DNA from: Embiotoca jacksoni
Taxonomy: Eukaryota; Chordata; Actinopteri; Embiotocidae
Direction: 5' to 3'
DNA length: 64,000 nt
NCBI GenBank assembly: GCA_022577435.1
Contig: JAKOON010000007.1
Span: 1,012,001-1,076,000, forward strand
In this document: one piece after another, positions 12,093-25,000 of the stretch
Position numbering within the stretch: position 1 is the stretch's first letter
Layout: each line of letters opens with the position of its first letter
Notes under the pieces: model-generated
Told to the model about the DNA's origin: nothing
Seen by the model: only the letters and a program-made list of their open reading frames with translations
The model's database searches: none
Position numbers and translations under genes: made by a program

Positions 12093-15000
12093 CTGGAAAA
12101 CAAAAGAAAAAAAAAAATAGAGAAGACACAAGTTAGCACAGAATTTAATGATGGCAGGCGTGGCGTGGGCAAAATACAATTATTAATTAACAGTGAATTG
12201 AGTGGAAACTGGTGAATATTGGGCATAAATACGGACGCATGTGCAACGTACCACTGCAAAACCGGATTATTCAGCGTTTTTAAAGCAGCATCTACTCTCT
12301 CAGGAATACATTAATCATTCAATATTAGAAAAAAATAACATCAAATTATCATTTTGAACGATTCAGATTTAATTGATGGAATTGAAAATTGAAACCAACG
12401 ACCCGGACTAGTTGTTGACACAAAAAAAAAAAATCAGCCACGAATTTGTGGTATCAACCGATCGGTCCTTTCACTTATTCTTTTATTTTCTCGGCGAAAA
12501 ATGCCAAAACAGTGACACATTCAGGCTTCTTAAATGTTAATGTTTGCAAGAATTCCTCGTCCTCCATGATCGGGACACCGAGTATCTCCTGATGGACCAA
12601 GCAATCCGTCTATAGATCGGGAAAATTGGATTTGTCGTTTGCGTTTCTCCACATGCTTGTTCGCGCTCGTTCTGTAACGCGACACCGCTCGCTGCGCCAA
12701 AGGACTTAAAGAAAGAAAAAAAAGAAAGAAGAAGAAAGCGAGAAAACATGAGAGATAAGAGCGCTAAGAGTGTTATAGAGAGAGAGAGAGAGAGAGAGAG
12801 AACTATGAATGAACTGAAGACTCATTTTCTCATCCACCCACACCCGAAGGCCCTGCTGGAACAACGCAGACATGGAAGTTGGGCATCGCAGACGAAGTGA
12901 ACTCCGGCTGACCCCGGGATGACGCGGCTGGCTGTCGAGTCCTTACAAGCAGGACTTCTAAACGCAAACAGTAAACACCGCCACCGCATGCTTCTTCTTC
13001 CCGGTTTTCAGAACGACGAGGAATCGCTCGTCGGGGCTTTATTGAGGAGAATTCGCGGCAAGTGCCTAAAAATATAAAACGTCGGACAATAACTCTGGAC
13101 TGTCACTGTTAATAAACCACCCTGCTAATGTTAAAAGGATATCACAGATTTATAATAAAAAAAAAAAAAAAAAGCATCCATTTTGTTTCCTTGCTTATCT
13201 CGCTTATCCTTCGGGCCTTCGCGGCTGCCGCGGGGATTGCGGAGAGATAATCTCGCAAGGTTGAGTCCTCGACGCTCGGTGCATACGGGATTATCAAAAG
13301 AGGCCGTGTATGTTGACCCACCGAGGATGTAAACAAATGCAGAAGAGGGAAAAAAAAAAAAAACAACAAAACGTTAATGCTCGCTTTCGACGAAATGCGG
13401 TGTGCCGGAGTGCTCAAACGCAACACATGCAAACAGCTGTGCCGGTCAGTTTCAATATCACCATCTGGTTTGCGATTTAAGGTGTTAAAAAGTTTTGGTT
13501 TTAGTGTCCTTCGACGATCAAATCTGCCACCCCGACAGCCCTCTGACAGTAAAGAAGAAGTAGAAACCCAGAGAAGGAAGTATTCCTGTGACATCCAACA
13601 CCGATACTATCTCCCTCCGCTGCGGGGAAATCTGACATGAACGCTGAAGTTTCGACAGCGGTGCACAAAGACACGGGCACGGCGCCAGCAACCAAAACCT
13701 GCTTTCGTTTCGCTACCGGGGCTCTTGACAGCACCGGCTGCTGCGAAGTCGAGGTTACGCTGCGAGAAATGACGACGGAAAGGGGGCGGGGCCAGGTATT
13801 TTCAAATTAAGGCGTCTGAGGAAGCCGCGGCTGTTCCTGAACACCACACGGAAGTGTTGTTGTTGTTGTTGTTGTTTTTTTCCACACTACTGCAGAAGAA
13901 TTGGTGTGTTTATTGAGCGTGTTAAACAGAGGGCACAAAAATATGTAAACCCCCCCTTTTTTTTTTTAAATGACAAGTTTGAGCTAAGTAAAGCCACCCA
14001 GCTGCTGGCAGCAGACCTGAAACGACAGCAGAGACATCGGAGGCGGATCTACCTTCTCGTCCAAATCGCTCGGAAGTTGTCGAATTGGCGTCTCTAAAAC
14101 CGCGGGCGAGCGTCATTTTAAAACGAACGTTTACTCATTTATTTTCACTTTCCATCAGTTCGGGGAAATTCAAAAAGGAACGTCTGCACGGCCGGCGCTT
14201 CAAAACGTCGCCTCATCGCGGGAGATGAAGGTTTCGGCTCGTCGGGCTGAAATCAAACCCTGCGCCGGAGGGTGTTAACGGTGTTAATAAGGCGGGAAAG
14301 CCCGGGCGGTCATCGCCGAGCATTTTCACCTGGTCGAAGTGAGACTCTTTTTTTTTTTCTTTTTTAAAAAAATTGAAACCAGAGAGGGGAAGAGAAGAAG
14401 AAAATCAATAACCTGCCACACATCAGCAAAGGTGGGACTTTGCTTTTTTTTTTTTTGCTTACAGAAAGGTAAAGGATGGGTGCTTTAATTATACACCTGC
14501 TCCCACGCAGACACAAATATTCACACCCAGCATCCCCGTGCTGACTGAGTTTTTTTTTTTTTTTTTTTAATCAGAGAACAAAGTCTCGCCCCTCCTTCTT
14601 CTTCTTCTTCTTCCTCCTCCTCCTCCTCCTCTCCACACTTTTCCTTGCAGAACTAATGAGGCTGTAGACAGCACACCCTACTGACACACAGCAAAAAAGA
14701 AAATCTCTCCCGCTCCCTAACGAAAGCATCCCCCCCCTTTTTTTTTTTTCCCCTTCCTTCCACTGATCTCCATCCGCCGCCTCCCGATGCACTCGATGCG
14801 TTCCTTTTTTCTCTTTGCATTCGAATACAACGCGAAACGAAAGGCTCAATTGTTAATTGGCGGCACGCGGATGCACAGGGGGCGAGGGAAGCACCTCGCA
14901 CGGCGGAGGAGGGAGGAGGAGGAGGAAGATACAACGCCAAAAAAAGAAAAAAGAAAAGTAGGAGATAGAAGAATCGTACGCGCCGCGACAGCTTGACTGA

Positions 15001-17628
15001 ACTGGGTCACGCGCACTGGAAGCGATAGTCAAACGCTAAACATCATCCACCAAAACCCCCGCGGAGAAAACTTAAAACAGCGGGAGGACGGGGTTACGCG
15101 AGAGCCACGGAGGCGGCGGGAAGATGAAGATGAAGATGATGATGATGATGATGATGATGATGACGGCGGAGAATGAGACTTTTCACGAGACGAGATGCGA
15201 CTCTTACGAGACCAAACCGTTTTATTCCACAATCAAAATTCCTTTTTGGAAAATGTGAAACCGGCTGCTGGGGTAAAAAAAAAAAAAAAAAAAAAATGGC
15301 AAGATCAGACGTTCACGATTACATTTTTTTGTTGTTGTCGTTATCGTTTACCTTTTAGGGATGCTAAACCACCTTCTTCTGTTTGGAGTCCTGAAGACTG
15401 TAAACCTTTTTTCTTTTTTTTGTATAACTTTAAATACATATTTGAGGGGGGTTTTTTGGGTTTTTTTTTTTCATCATCTCACCGTTTCATTACTTTTTGT
15501 ATTTTTTTTTTTTTTTTTTTTAAAGAATTTCTCATCAAACCAGCAAATATTCACATTAGAGAAGCTGAACTCAGAGAATATTTAGAAATTTGGCTTATAA
15601 AAAAAAAAAGATTTACCAATCAACATAATAGCTGCAGATGATATCCTATATATATATAGTATATATAGTATATATTTGCTTATTTAGCATAAAAATAAAA
15701 AAACACATATTTGGTGTAATAATGCCTTGAAGGGCATCTTTCCCACAGCGTTCCTACAGTAGCCCAGAAAGGACAAACCAAACACCGACGCCAAAAAGAG
15801 AATTTCTGGCCAGTTTCACGACCTTTCACGTAGATCCCCCGAGGCTGCAGACGCACCTGCTTCGGTTCGTAGTCGACAACCGCTCTGCATTATCGCTCGC
15901 ATGCTTGCCTCGGCGACATCTGGATTTGCCTCGTGCAGACAAACAAACGCGGCGACAATCGAGGCGCGTCGCACGCTCTGCTGACGCGAGGCCGCCAGCG
16001 TGTCGTTTAAAGCAGGTGTGCCTCCAGAACCAAACCTTTGCATTACGGCTTCAAATGAAATCATTTAAAACGATTGATTTTTGCAAATGCTACTATGTGG
16101 GAAGTAAAGTCACTGTCAACAACAACAACAACATAAAAGTGTTTACACCGGGTGGACCGGGGGTCAGGAGTTTTGAAACAACACCGACATGGAGATTTCA
16201 GGGGGGGGGGGCGGGCGATAAGCAAGCAACTACGTCTATTTCAAGTTGTTATTGTTACGCTGCTTTCACCATCGAAAGTCCTCGAGAGACCGTCAGCGCC
16301 ACAGCAGTGTGGTTATTATGAAATATCACGAAGCGTTCCGAGTTTTCAATTGTCCAACGATCCAAACAAACAAAAAAAAACAACAAAAAAATAACAAACA
16401 AATAAAAAAGCCGCAGGGAGTTGGCGCGGTGGTTCACGATTTACCCGAGTTTGAATAAAACCTCCGACCTCTCAACACTTCGCAACACTTCCTTCTTCTG
16501 AAGAAAAACAAAAAACCAAACATTTCCTTCATTTTTTTCATTTTCAAAAAGCAGCTCGACCAGACAGTCGTCAAATGACTAATGTCTCCGTGTCGGTGCC
16601 ACGGCGTACCGTACAGCGCGTCCTGGAATGTAAACTTATGTAAGACGACTGGGTCGCTGGGTGATGGTGATGGTGGTGATGATGATGATGATGGTGATGG
16701 TGATGATGAGCTTTTTCATTTCTCCCAGCGAGCGTCTGCCCTCCTGCGACGCCGCTTTCGGAAGGCGAGCAGCTTCACGGTGTCACGAGGAAACGGGGCT
16801 GCGCGAGGTGGACGTGGTGGTGGTGGTTGGGGGGGGGGGCACTTTCCAACAGCTGCTGCCTCTGAACCTCAGCCCGGGGGGGTCGGCGGGGGGCAAAATA
16901 TCACCGTCTGTGAACTGTTCGTCTTTAACATTGTCATAATGTATCAGTATGGATGCTTGTTTTGTTTTTTTTGATATCTAAAAGAAATTCAGTGAACAAG
17001 AAGCACAAGTTGCGTCACCTGACTTTGATACCGATGTTCATAAGGAAATTGTTTCCTCTCCCGGCAACAGTTGGGTTGGTTTTGGTGTCTGGTGTTAACA
17101 CCGTTGCCATGGCATCCGTCAGTTAAAAAAAAATAAATAAAAAAAAGTCCTTCCTATTCCTCTTTGTTTAAAAACAATATAAATGATTAATCAGTTATAA
17201 AATATTTTAAAAAAACAACCTGTTGTTGACTATTTGTTTTCTGATTGGCCGATGGATTAATGGACTCTTACATTTCTGATTTTAGCTCCAATTAAATGGA
17301 ATTAAGAGTTCACAACACAAATTAAGACTCCCAAAATGTCTCTAATGCAACGGACAAACGTGAAAAACAGCATGGCAAGTTTACGCGCTTGCCGGAGTGG
17401 GTCGAAGGTCGAGGGGGGGTTGCGTTGAAAGAGCTGACACAGGGGAGGTTAAAGGCCGACGAGAAGAAGCGAACCCTCTTCACCAGCCGCTGTACGATGT
17501 GCCGGGTCAGCCCTCCGTGTCAGGAGGGTTTAGCACCATAATCTCTGGATGGTAAATCCTGAAAGGTTCAGCCTTTCGCGGGATGGGATGTTTTCACGAG
17601 ATATTGAGTGTGACTGTGTGTGACTGTA

Positions 17629-17687
<59 letters not shown>

Positions 17688-18792
17688 CGTTAGCACTCTA
17701 GTAAATCTAGAGCCCCTGGCAGGAAATCAGAGTGCTTTTATAACTATTACCCCCCTTATCCTCGTATCATTACTTCGGGACTGCCGACAACCGCCGATAG
17801 TCGGGAGCGTGCGGCCGGAAGCGTGCGGTCGGGAGTGTGCGGCCGGGAGCGTGCGGCCGGGAGCGTGCGGGTCATTAACTGGGTCACTTCTGTGAATTTT
17901 TAACACAACATTACAGGTGTTTGCAGAAGAAGAGAAGAGGGAAGAAAAAAAAATATGAATATGTAAAGCCGGGGTCGAGCGCTATTTAAAATCTTCCTTT
18001 AAATCTGCGGAGGAAGCCTGGCTGCAAAAACGAAGTGAACTTCGCCTCCAGTTTATATGAATTTGTTGCGTAATTTGTGTCTTTAAAGCTACATTTTGTT
18101 TATTTGAGAGTTAAAAAAAAAAAAAAAAATCTCAATCAATTTATCGTTTAAACTGCTGTTTTTATTGGGCCTTGTGTAAATTGGAACTGAAATGTTTGGG
18201 TGTTGGACTGTTGGTTAAAAAAAAAGTGATTTGTAGGTGCCACATTAGTTTTTATGAACTATGATGGGAATTTATTTGACAATTTACCACACATTTTTGC
18301 AGTTTTTCCCCAGAATACGTCGCAATACACAAACGCCATACAAGTTAATAAAGATACGATCCCAATTAAATTCCCCCATTGACTTTTAGAGCCCTCATTC
18401 CGCAGGCATATTATTGCCCGTTGTTATAAGCGGACGGGGACGTGAAGGCAGGCGGTTAAAAGCTTATATTTTCATTAGAGGAGGCTGATTGAGATCCTGC
18501 AGAGGAGGAAAAACTCCATCTGACCTTCTGCCGCGCTCTGATCGAGGAGAGCCTCCGCTGTTTTTTTTATAGGTTTACAATACATGCGAGCGTGTCAACG
18601 CTTACGCGCAATCAAAACAGCTGTGCCGAAAAATAACCGGAAACAACTCGTGTCAATGAGCCCGTCAAATCCACTTTAAAACTCCCAATGATTGAATTCA
18701 TTCAGCAAAGTGATGACATTCAAATCCCTGTTGCAGATATTTACATTAGCATCTAGGGACCATCCGAGACGACTCTGGGAAAGGCTCTATAC

Positions 18793-18871
<79 letters not shown>

Positions 18872-19008
18872 CACAGTGGACCTCAGGGAATCTTGGGAGT
18901 CTATTATGCGACCACCGCTTAATCTGCATTTCTATTGTTTAATCTGCTCCCGTACCGCCGAGTGGGCTTCTAATGAGGTGTTGACTCTTCCACATCATAT
19001 CATCCCCC

Positions 19009-19051
<43 letters not shown>

Positions 19052-22000
19052 CCCGAGGGGATCACGGAAGGCAGCAAAAGGGACAATGCACCCTCCCCTC
19101 GCCCCCTCGAGACGCTGACAGAGTTAATTAACGGTCTTAAGTCTCACGGCGGGTGTTCGGGGGGACGTCGACGTGTGACGGCAGGCCAACGCGCGTCTTT
19201 TCCCGCTTGATTCACAGTCGGGGCAGACTTTCAGAAAAATGGGTCCAAGCGGGCTCACCAGAAGCTGCCGATGAGGCTTTCTGATCAAATGAACCCCTGC
19301 GCAGCGCACGGCTCGAGAGGACGAGCGTTACCACCGGTGACCACCTGGAGCTTTCTCCCCCGACTGAAGGGAGCGCTTTTCGGAGCTATTACGGCTACAG
19401 TTTTTCCTTTTGTCGATTTAGTCCACGGTGAGTTATTGAATCAAGCTGAAATTAGACTGGGTATCCCCCTTCTCGGTTCTTTTTCTTCAGCTAAAACAGT
19501 GATTTGGTGTAACATTGAAAAACACACACACACACACACACACACACTGTAGTACTTACTAGTACAGCACTTCATTGGCTTCGTGTCTCTCATAACGCAC
19601 CGTCTCACACATTATCCTGCAGGGATGGAGAGGAGAGGAGGAAGTGACAGTCAGAAAACAGCAGAACTTGACTTCAGTCGAAGGTCGGTTGATAAAAAAA
19701 TAAAAACAAATAAAATACACACAAAACTGACACAAAAAAAAGAGAGAAATACATCAATGAAGCTCTAATAATAAGAATGTCACTTCAAATACTGAAGACA
19801 GTGAGTGAAAATGTTCACATCTTGATACTATTGCATGATTAGACATCATATATATTTGTATTTGGTGCAAATGTTTAACTTTAACTAATGATTTCCTACA
19901 TTTCCCAGAGTCACTTGCAGCACTGAATGCATTCACAAATGGATATAATGAATAGTCGATGACGACAAAACCGACTTCACTGCAATGCATGAGTCTGGTG
20001 GCTGCAGTGCATTATGGTCTATTGAGGCTTGTGCTGGAGGGGAAGTGGGTTGTTCTGCCTCTTCTATATTGGATTTAGTTTTTCAGTATCAATTACTGCT
20101 CATGTATATCCTGATGTGTTGTTTATGTGGGTCGTACATCATTTTTTATTTTTTTTCATTTGTGGTTCTTAATGACTTAATTGTTTCAAGTCTACCTGAT
20201 CTGTTTTAATTATTTTTGATGTTGTGCAGCACTTTGGTGAACTTGTGAAATAAATGTGACACAGGAATAAAGTGACTTGGATTTCTCCTGGTGATTATTT
20301 ACGTTTGGTTTAATAAAACCTTCGGACTTTGGTTGCAAAGTGCCAAAACTAAAGTTTAAAATGTACCTCTGTGCTTCCGCTTACACTCCAATGTAGTTAT
20401 GCTGGTAAATATCCCGATATGACAGGCCATCTGTTTGCTTCCTATTTAACTAGCAAATACAAAACGGCACACAAATGATTCTTCATGTCTCTCTTTGTTG
20501 TTCCCTTCATCTTTTCAACTCTGCAGAATAAACCTATCTTCACCTGAGACAATCAAAACTGCTTAAAAATTTAGAGATCTACATATTTAGAAATATTGCT
20601 TTTAATTTGAACTTTTTTTTTTTTTTTTTTTTGCAGTGTTGTATGTTACCAAACTTTTTCATGATCACTTTTATTGCTCGCTGTTATTGAACTTAATTTG
20701 GTCTCATGACACTTGGAAGCCCCTTTCCCACCCCCACCCCCTCCCACAGCACAATCAAAGTCTTGTATATTTTGGTCACTAAGCATCTCCATTGTAGCAG
20801 CTGGGGATTTAGTGTCTTGCTTAACGGAAGAGAAAAAGTTGGCTCTGGGTTCTGATGATTTAACCTCGCAGTCACAAGCCTGTTTATGGCCTCTGTCCCC
20901 TTTAAAAAAAAAACAACAGGTGTCACTTATCTCGGTCACAGAAACATTAACAGAGTATGCGATTAGATAATCGATTGAGTGTACATTAGTGTCACTTCCA
21001 AAATTCACTTTGTGACCTCACGGCTCCCTTTAGTGAAATGTTGTTTTATTTTCCATAATTTAATACGGTTAAATGTGAAATATATATAAAAAAGAATTGC
21101 AATAATTCAACTGAAGATTTAGCTCTAAATTTAGCACAGAAGCTATTTTTTTCTGCACGGAAAAATAAAAGTTGTCCGATTTTGTACTCCAACCGTTTTT
21201 TTTTTTTATCCCAACTTAAAGTGTGAAAAAGTCAAACGCATCAGGCTCTATCCCGGACGGCGGACATCGTGTCGTAGCCCCCTTTTGTTTGTTTTTTTTT
21301 TTTTTGCACGAGGACCGAAAAACAATCCCATCTCTGCAAAAACAAGTCGCGGTGAAAATGAACCGCAGAAGAAAAACAACACATTCCTCCCCAGAACACA
21401 ATGTTGAGAGAAAAGAACTATAACGTAATCCCATCGTCGGTGGGATGTCTGGCTAGCTGGGAGCTTCTTTTTTTTTTTAAGTTTGTAGTACTGAAATCAG
21501 CACGAGCCGTGTGGGTTGGCTAGCGGGACCACGGGGACATTCCTCAGGATCCAAACAGGGAGGAGGGTGAGGGGTTAGTGCTGGGTGGGAGGCCTCTGAG
21601 AGGTCACACAGTGGAATGTTCCAGCTTACGGGTCATGTACTACCACATTGTTCCCTCGCCACTATAATCCACATGTATGCACACGAGGCAGAGTGGGAAC
21701 AGAACTTCTGACATACACTGTTTGGAAAAAGTCTGCGCCCGGCTAGAAAAGACTGGAGGGGATAACGTGGTGACAGAAGAGCAAAAAAAAAAAAAAAATA
21801 AATAAAAAGGCAAAATCCTGTATGTGAACGGCGGAGCGGGACGGTCTCGTCAATTTAGGTCGAAAAGTTTGGTTGATTTCAACAGAGGACAATAAAGGTT
21901 CACAGAGTATGCTGTAATAATTAACCACACATCCTGAGAAATGTTTAACTCCCTAAAGTTAAATTCTTTCTTTTGCATTAAGAACAGCTGTTTTAGTGTG

Positions 22001-25000
22001 TATTAAAGGTCCCATACTTAACATTTTTCAGATGACAAATGTGCAGTCTTGATGTCCATAAGATATTTTTGTGCTTTTAAAAAAAACAACAACAACATCC
22101 CTGTAGTTTTACGTCTTCTATTAAGCTTCCCTCTGGAGATTTACCAAGAAAAGACTGTTTTGAGTCTGTGCCCTTTAAGGTGCAACGATACAAAATGACC
22201 CTCTCCTCTGATTGGCTGACTATCTTCTGAGTGACACACGCCCGGGCCAACCACAGGTTCTTCTTTGCGGATTGAGCGTTCTGTTTCTTTTAAAGACAGC
22301 GGGCCGTGCTAAAAGGGTGGACATATTACACAAGCACAAGTTTGTGACATCACAAACTTACAAAACTGCTATCGGCACAGTTACAGACCTGCTTTAAAAT
22401 CAAAAATCTGAATTCATACAATATGAGCCCTTTAATGACAGAGCTCAACAGTTCATGAATTACACTCACGGCTATTTGTAAAAAAAAAAAAAAAAAAGAA
22501 GCAGTTGATTAGCCTAGCTTAGCATAAAAACAAAGGGGAGAAATACCAATCATGTTAATGTGTACGTAGCTGAAGAATCAACACATTTTATTTTGTTCAT
22601 TATCAAGAAAATTGATGAGCTTAACCAACACCAAAACCTGAATTATTCTTAAAAAGATGTCACACGTTTAAGATTAATTAGGGAAAATGTACTTTTTACA
22701 CGTGCTGCTCACAGAAAGAGCTGTATTTCTGTGACTTTTTTAAATTTATTTTTTTATTTTGTTATAAATAATTGCAGCCAACCAGTGGTTAGAGGGGCAG
22801 AGTGTCTGCGGGATGAGAAAAAAAAAAAAACACATGAACTTTCACCAGCGTTTAGCCGACGGCTCGGCGTTTAATGTTCCACCTCCTGACTACGAGCGCT
22901 ACCGAGAACGCACTGAGGAGTTGGCCGTACGTTTTCATTCGCATTTGACATTCGTGTAATTGGAATTTTGAGCTGCAAGTGATGTTAATTAACCGGTGCG
23001 AGACGCTCACCTCAGCTGGTGCTCTCGCAGGTTGGACAAGGCCTCCATCCCGTGGAGATACGAGTAGACGATCTCCAGGTCCTGAGGAAGAGGAGCAGAC
23101 GGGGTTGTCAGACACAAAGAGACACTCAAACACATCTGGGGCTTTAATTACTGAAACGATGCGTTTACTGATCAATTAAGGCAATGGAGAGAAAACCAAT
23201 TGTCACTATGGTTGTTATTTTTTTTTTTAGAATACCAACATTTTCTAGTTGCAGCGTCTTCACTGAGAGGATTTGCCTTTTTTATTTTGTTTATTATCGC
23301 ATTATAAACCAAATAACTGGGTTTCAGACTGTTGGTCATACAAAACATAACATCAGGTGACTTTTGATTCTGAAATTGTTCAACTATGATGGACATGTTT
23401 CACTGTTCCCCTGATATTTTACAGTCTAAATAATGGATTTAAAAAAATAGGCATAATAACAGTATATGGTTAGTTGCAGCTCTTCTTTCAATGTGACGAC
23501 ACAAAACTGTGATTTACTCTGGTCATGGCAGCAACTAACAATAATTTTCTTCACAAACCTTTAATTCAGTAATGCATCTACTCTATAGAATATCAACACA
23601 TTATGAAAAATCACCAAAACAGTTTCATAAAAGCCCCAAAATGACATATTTAGATTATCTGTCGTATCCAAACAAGCAGCAAAGATTGAACTTTGAAACG
23701 CTGGGACGTGTGAAAGTTTGGCATCCTTCCTTCATGAACGACTTGAAGAGAAAAAACAACAATCTAATACCAGATAAATTGCTAGAAAACAGCCAGTTAA
23801 TCAATTGTTTAATCAACTGATCACTAAGGCAACAAAATACATCGACAGCGTGGTCAAGTTAGGATCGCGTATTCACATCAACACCGCTCGCGCGCCAGAA
23901 AACATTTTCCGGCGACCGTGACACAGATTTGTGCGTCTGGACACTGAAATAGAAAGTAATAAAGCACCTGGCGGAGAAGAAAGAAAAAAAATAAATAATA
24001 ATAATAATAAAGGAGCTTCGCCGTGCAACTATAAACTCCCCCATTCAATTACTTCATCAAGTGACCCAGTGAGTGACTCTCAGATTGTTTGGCCTGAATC
24101 CAAGTCGGAGGTGAAACAAAGTGTCCCTCTCTGGAGAGCTGGCAGCTCGCACAGCTCCTCCACTGTCTGTCGGTGCACACTGGACTGTGTGTGTGTGCGG
24201 TGCCTCGCTGGTCGCAGCGACTGGGAGGCCTTTGTCGGCGGCAACTGGAAGTAGATGTGGCGACGGCGGAGCGGAGGGACAACAGGGCAGCTTGTGTTTA
24301 GACCCTCATGCCCAGAACACACAAACACAAAAGAAAGGACCCCCCCTGTCTCCGGGGTTATGTTTCCGAGGGGGCGACAATCATAAAGCTTATTGAAAAT
24401 TTTATTAAAATGCTGACCGCAAAAAGCGGAACGTCACCCTGTGTCAGTGGAAGAGGAGGCGTCAGAAGACACCCTCCCACATCTGACTCAATATGACTCT
24501 ATGTTTTGTGATTTTCAAAGCAAAAACAATTCCTTCTTATAAGACACCAACCACCAGTGTACAGACTGTAGCGGTTTGATGTGAAGATGGGTGGGGGGTG
24601 GGGGGTGGGGGGGGGTCAAGTCTGACGATATCAAACACCGCAGATCAAAACCCACGACACGTGACGATAAAGAAATAAACAACGAGACAGCAAAAAGGAA
24701 GAAGAAAAAAAACAAAACAAAAAAAACACCCAAACAGTATTAAATGGTCAAAGGTTAAATTGAAATGTTCCCGTTATAAACATCACATTGATGAGTCAGG
24801 AGAAGTGTAGTCTGTTGTTCCTTCAGGACATGAATCAATATTTATGGAATTTGGAATTACACAACTGGGTGTTGGTTCCTTAAAATCAGCCTAGCCTCTC
24901 TTTTTCTTATGTTTTCCTTTTTAAATTTGGGTTTGTCCTTTTTAAAATGGACTCGAAAAGCAACTTGCATTGTCCCGAGAGCAGCCTGGCCCCTGTTACA

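Larger units (their letters stand above)
12093..19559 (-). other. rapgef2: rapgef2 intron 3
   Basis: This 7.5 kb intron is non-coding as far as can be seen. It contains (GA)n at 12.78 kb, (CTT)n(CCT)n at 14.59 kb, (ATG)n at 15.12 kb, long (TG)n tracts at 17.63 and 18.80 kb, an (AC)n tract at 19.01 kb and a 14-bp GC-rich minisatellite at 17.80 kb. The frame at 15816-16064 minus contains HEANPDV, which resembles exon 3 for four residues only. It has no matching splice sites. Confidence 0.85.
19617..23010 (-). other. rapgef2: rapgef2 intron 2
   Basis: This 3.4 kb intron is AT-rich. It contains a possible retroelement 3' tail near 20.2 kb and a 435-bp element with imperfect terminal inverted repeats at 22002-22436. 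I saw no coding signal. Confidence 0.85.

Noticed and set aside
15816..16064. Minus-strand frame with HEANPDV, similar to HEANEVLY of rapgef2 exon 3
   Set aside because: Only HEAN matches. The true exon with the full motif and correct splice sites is at 19560-19616.
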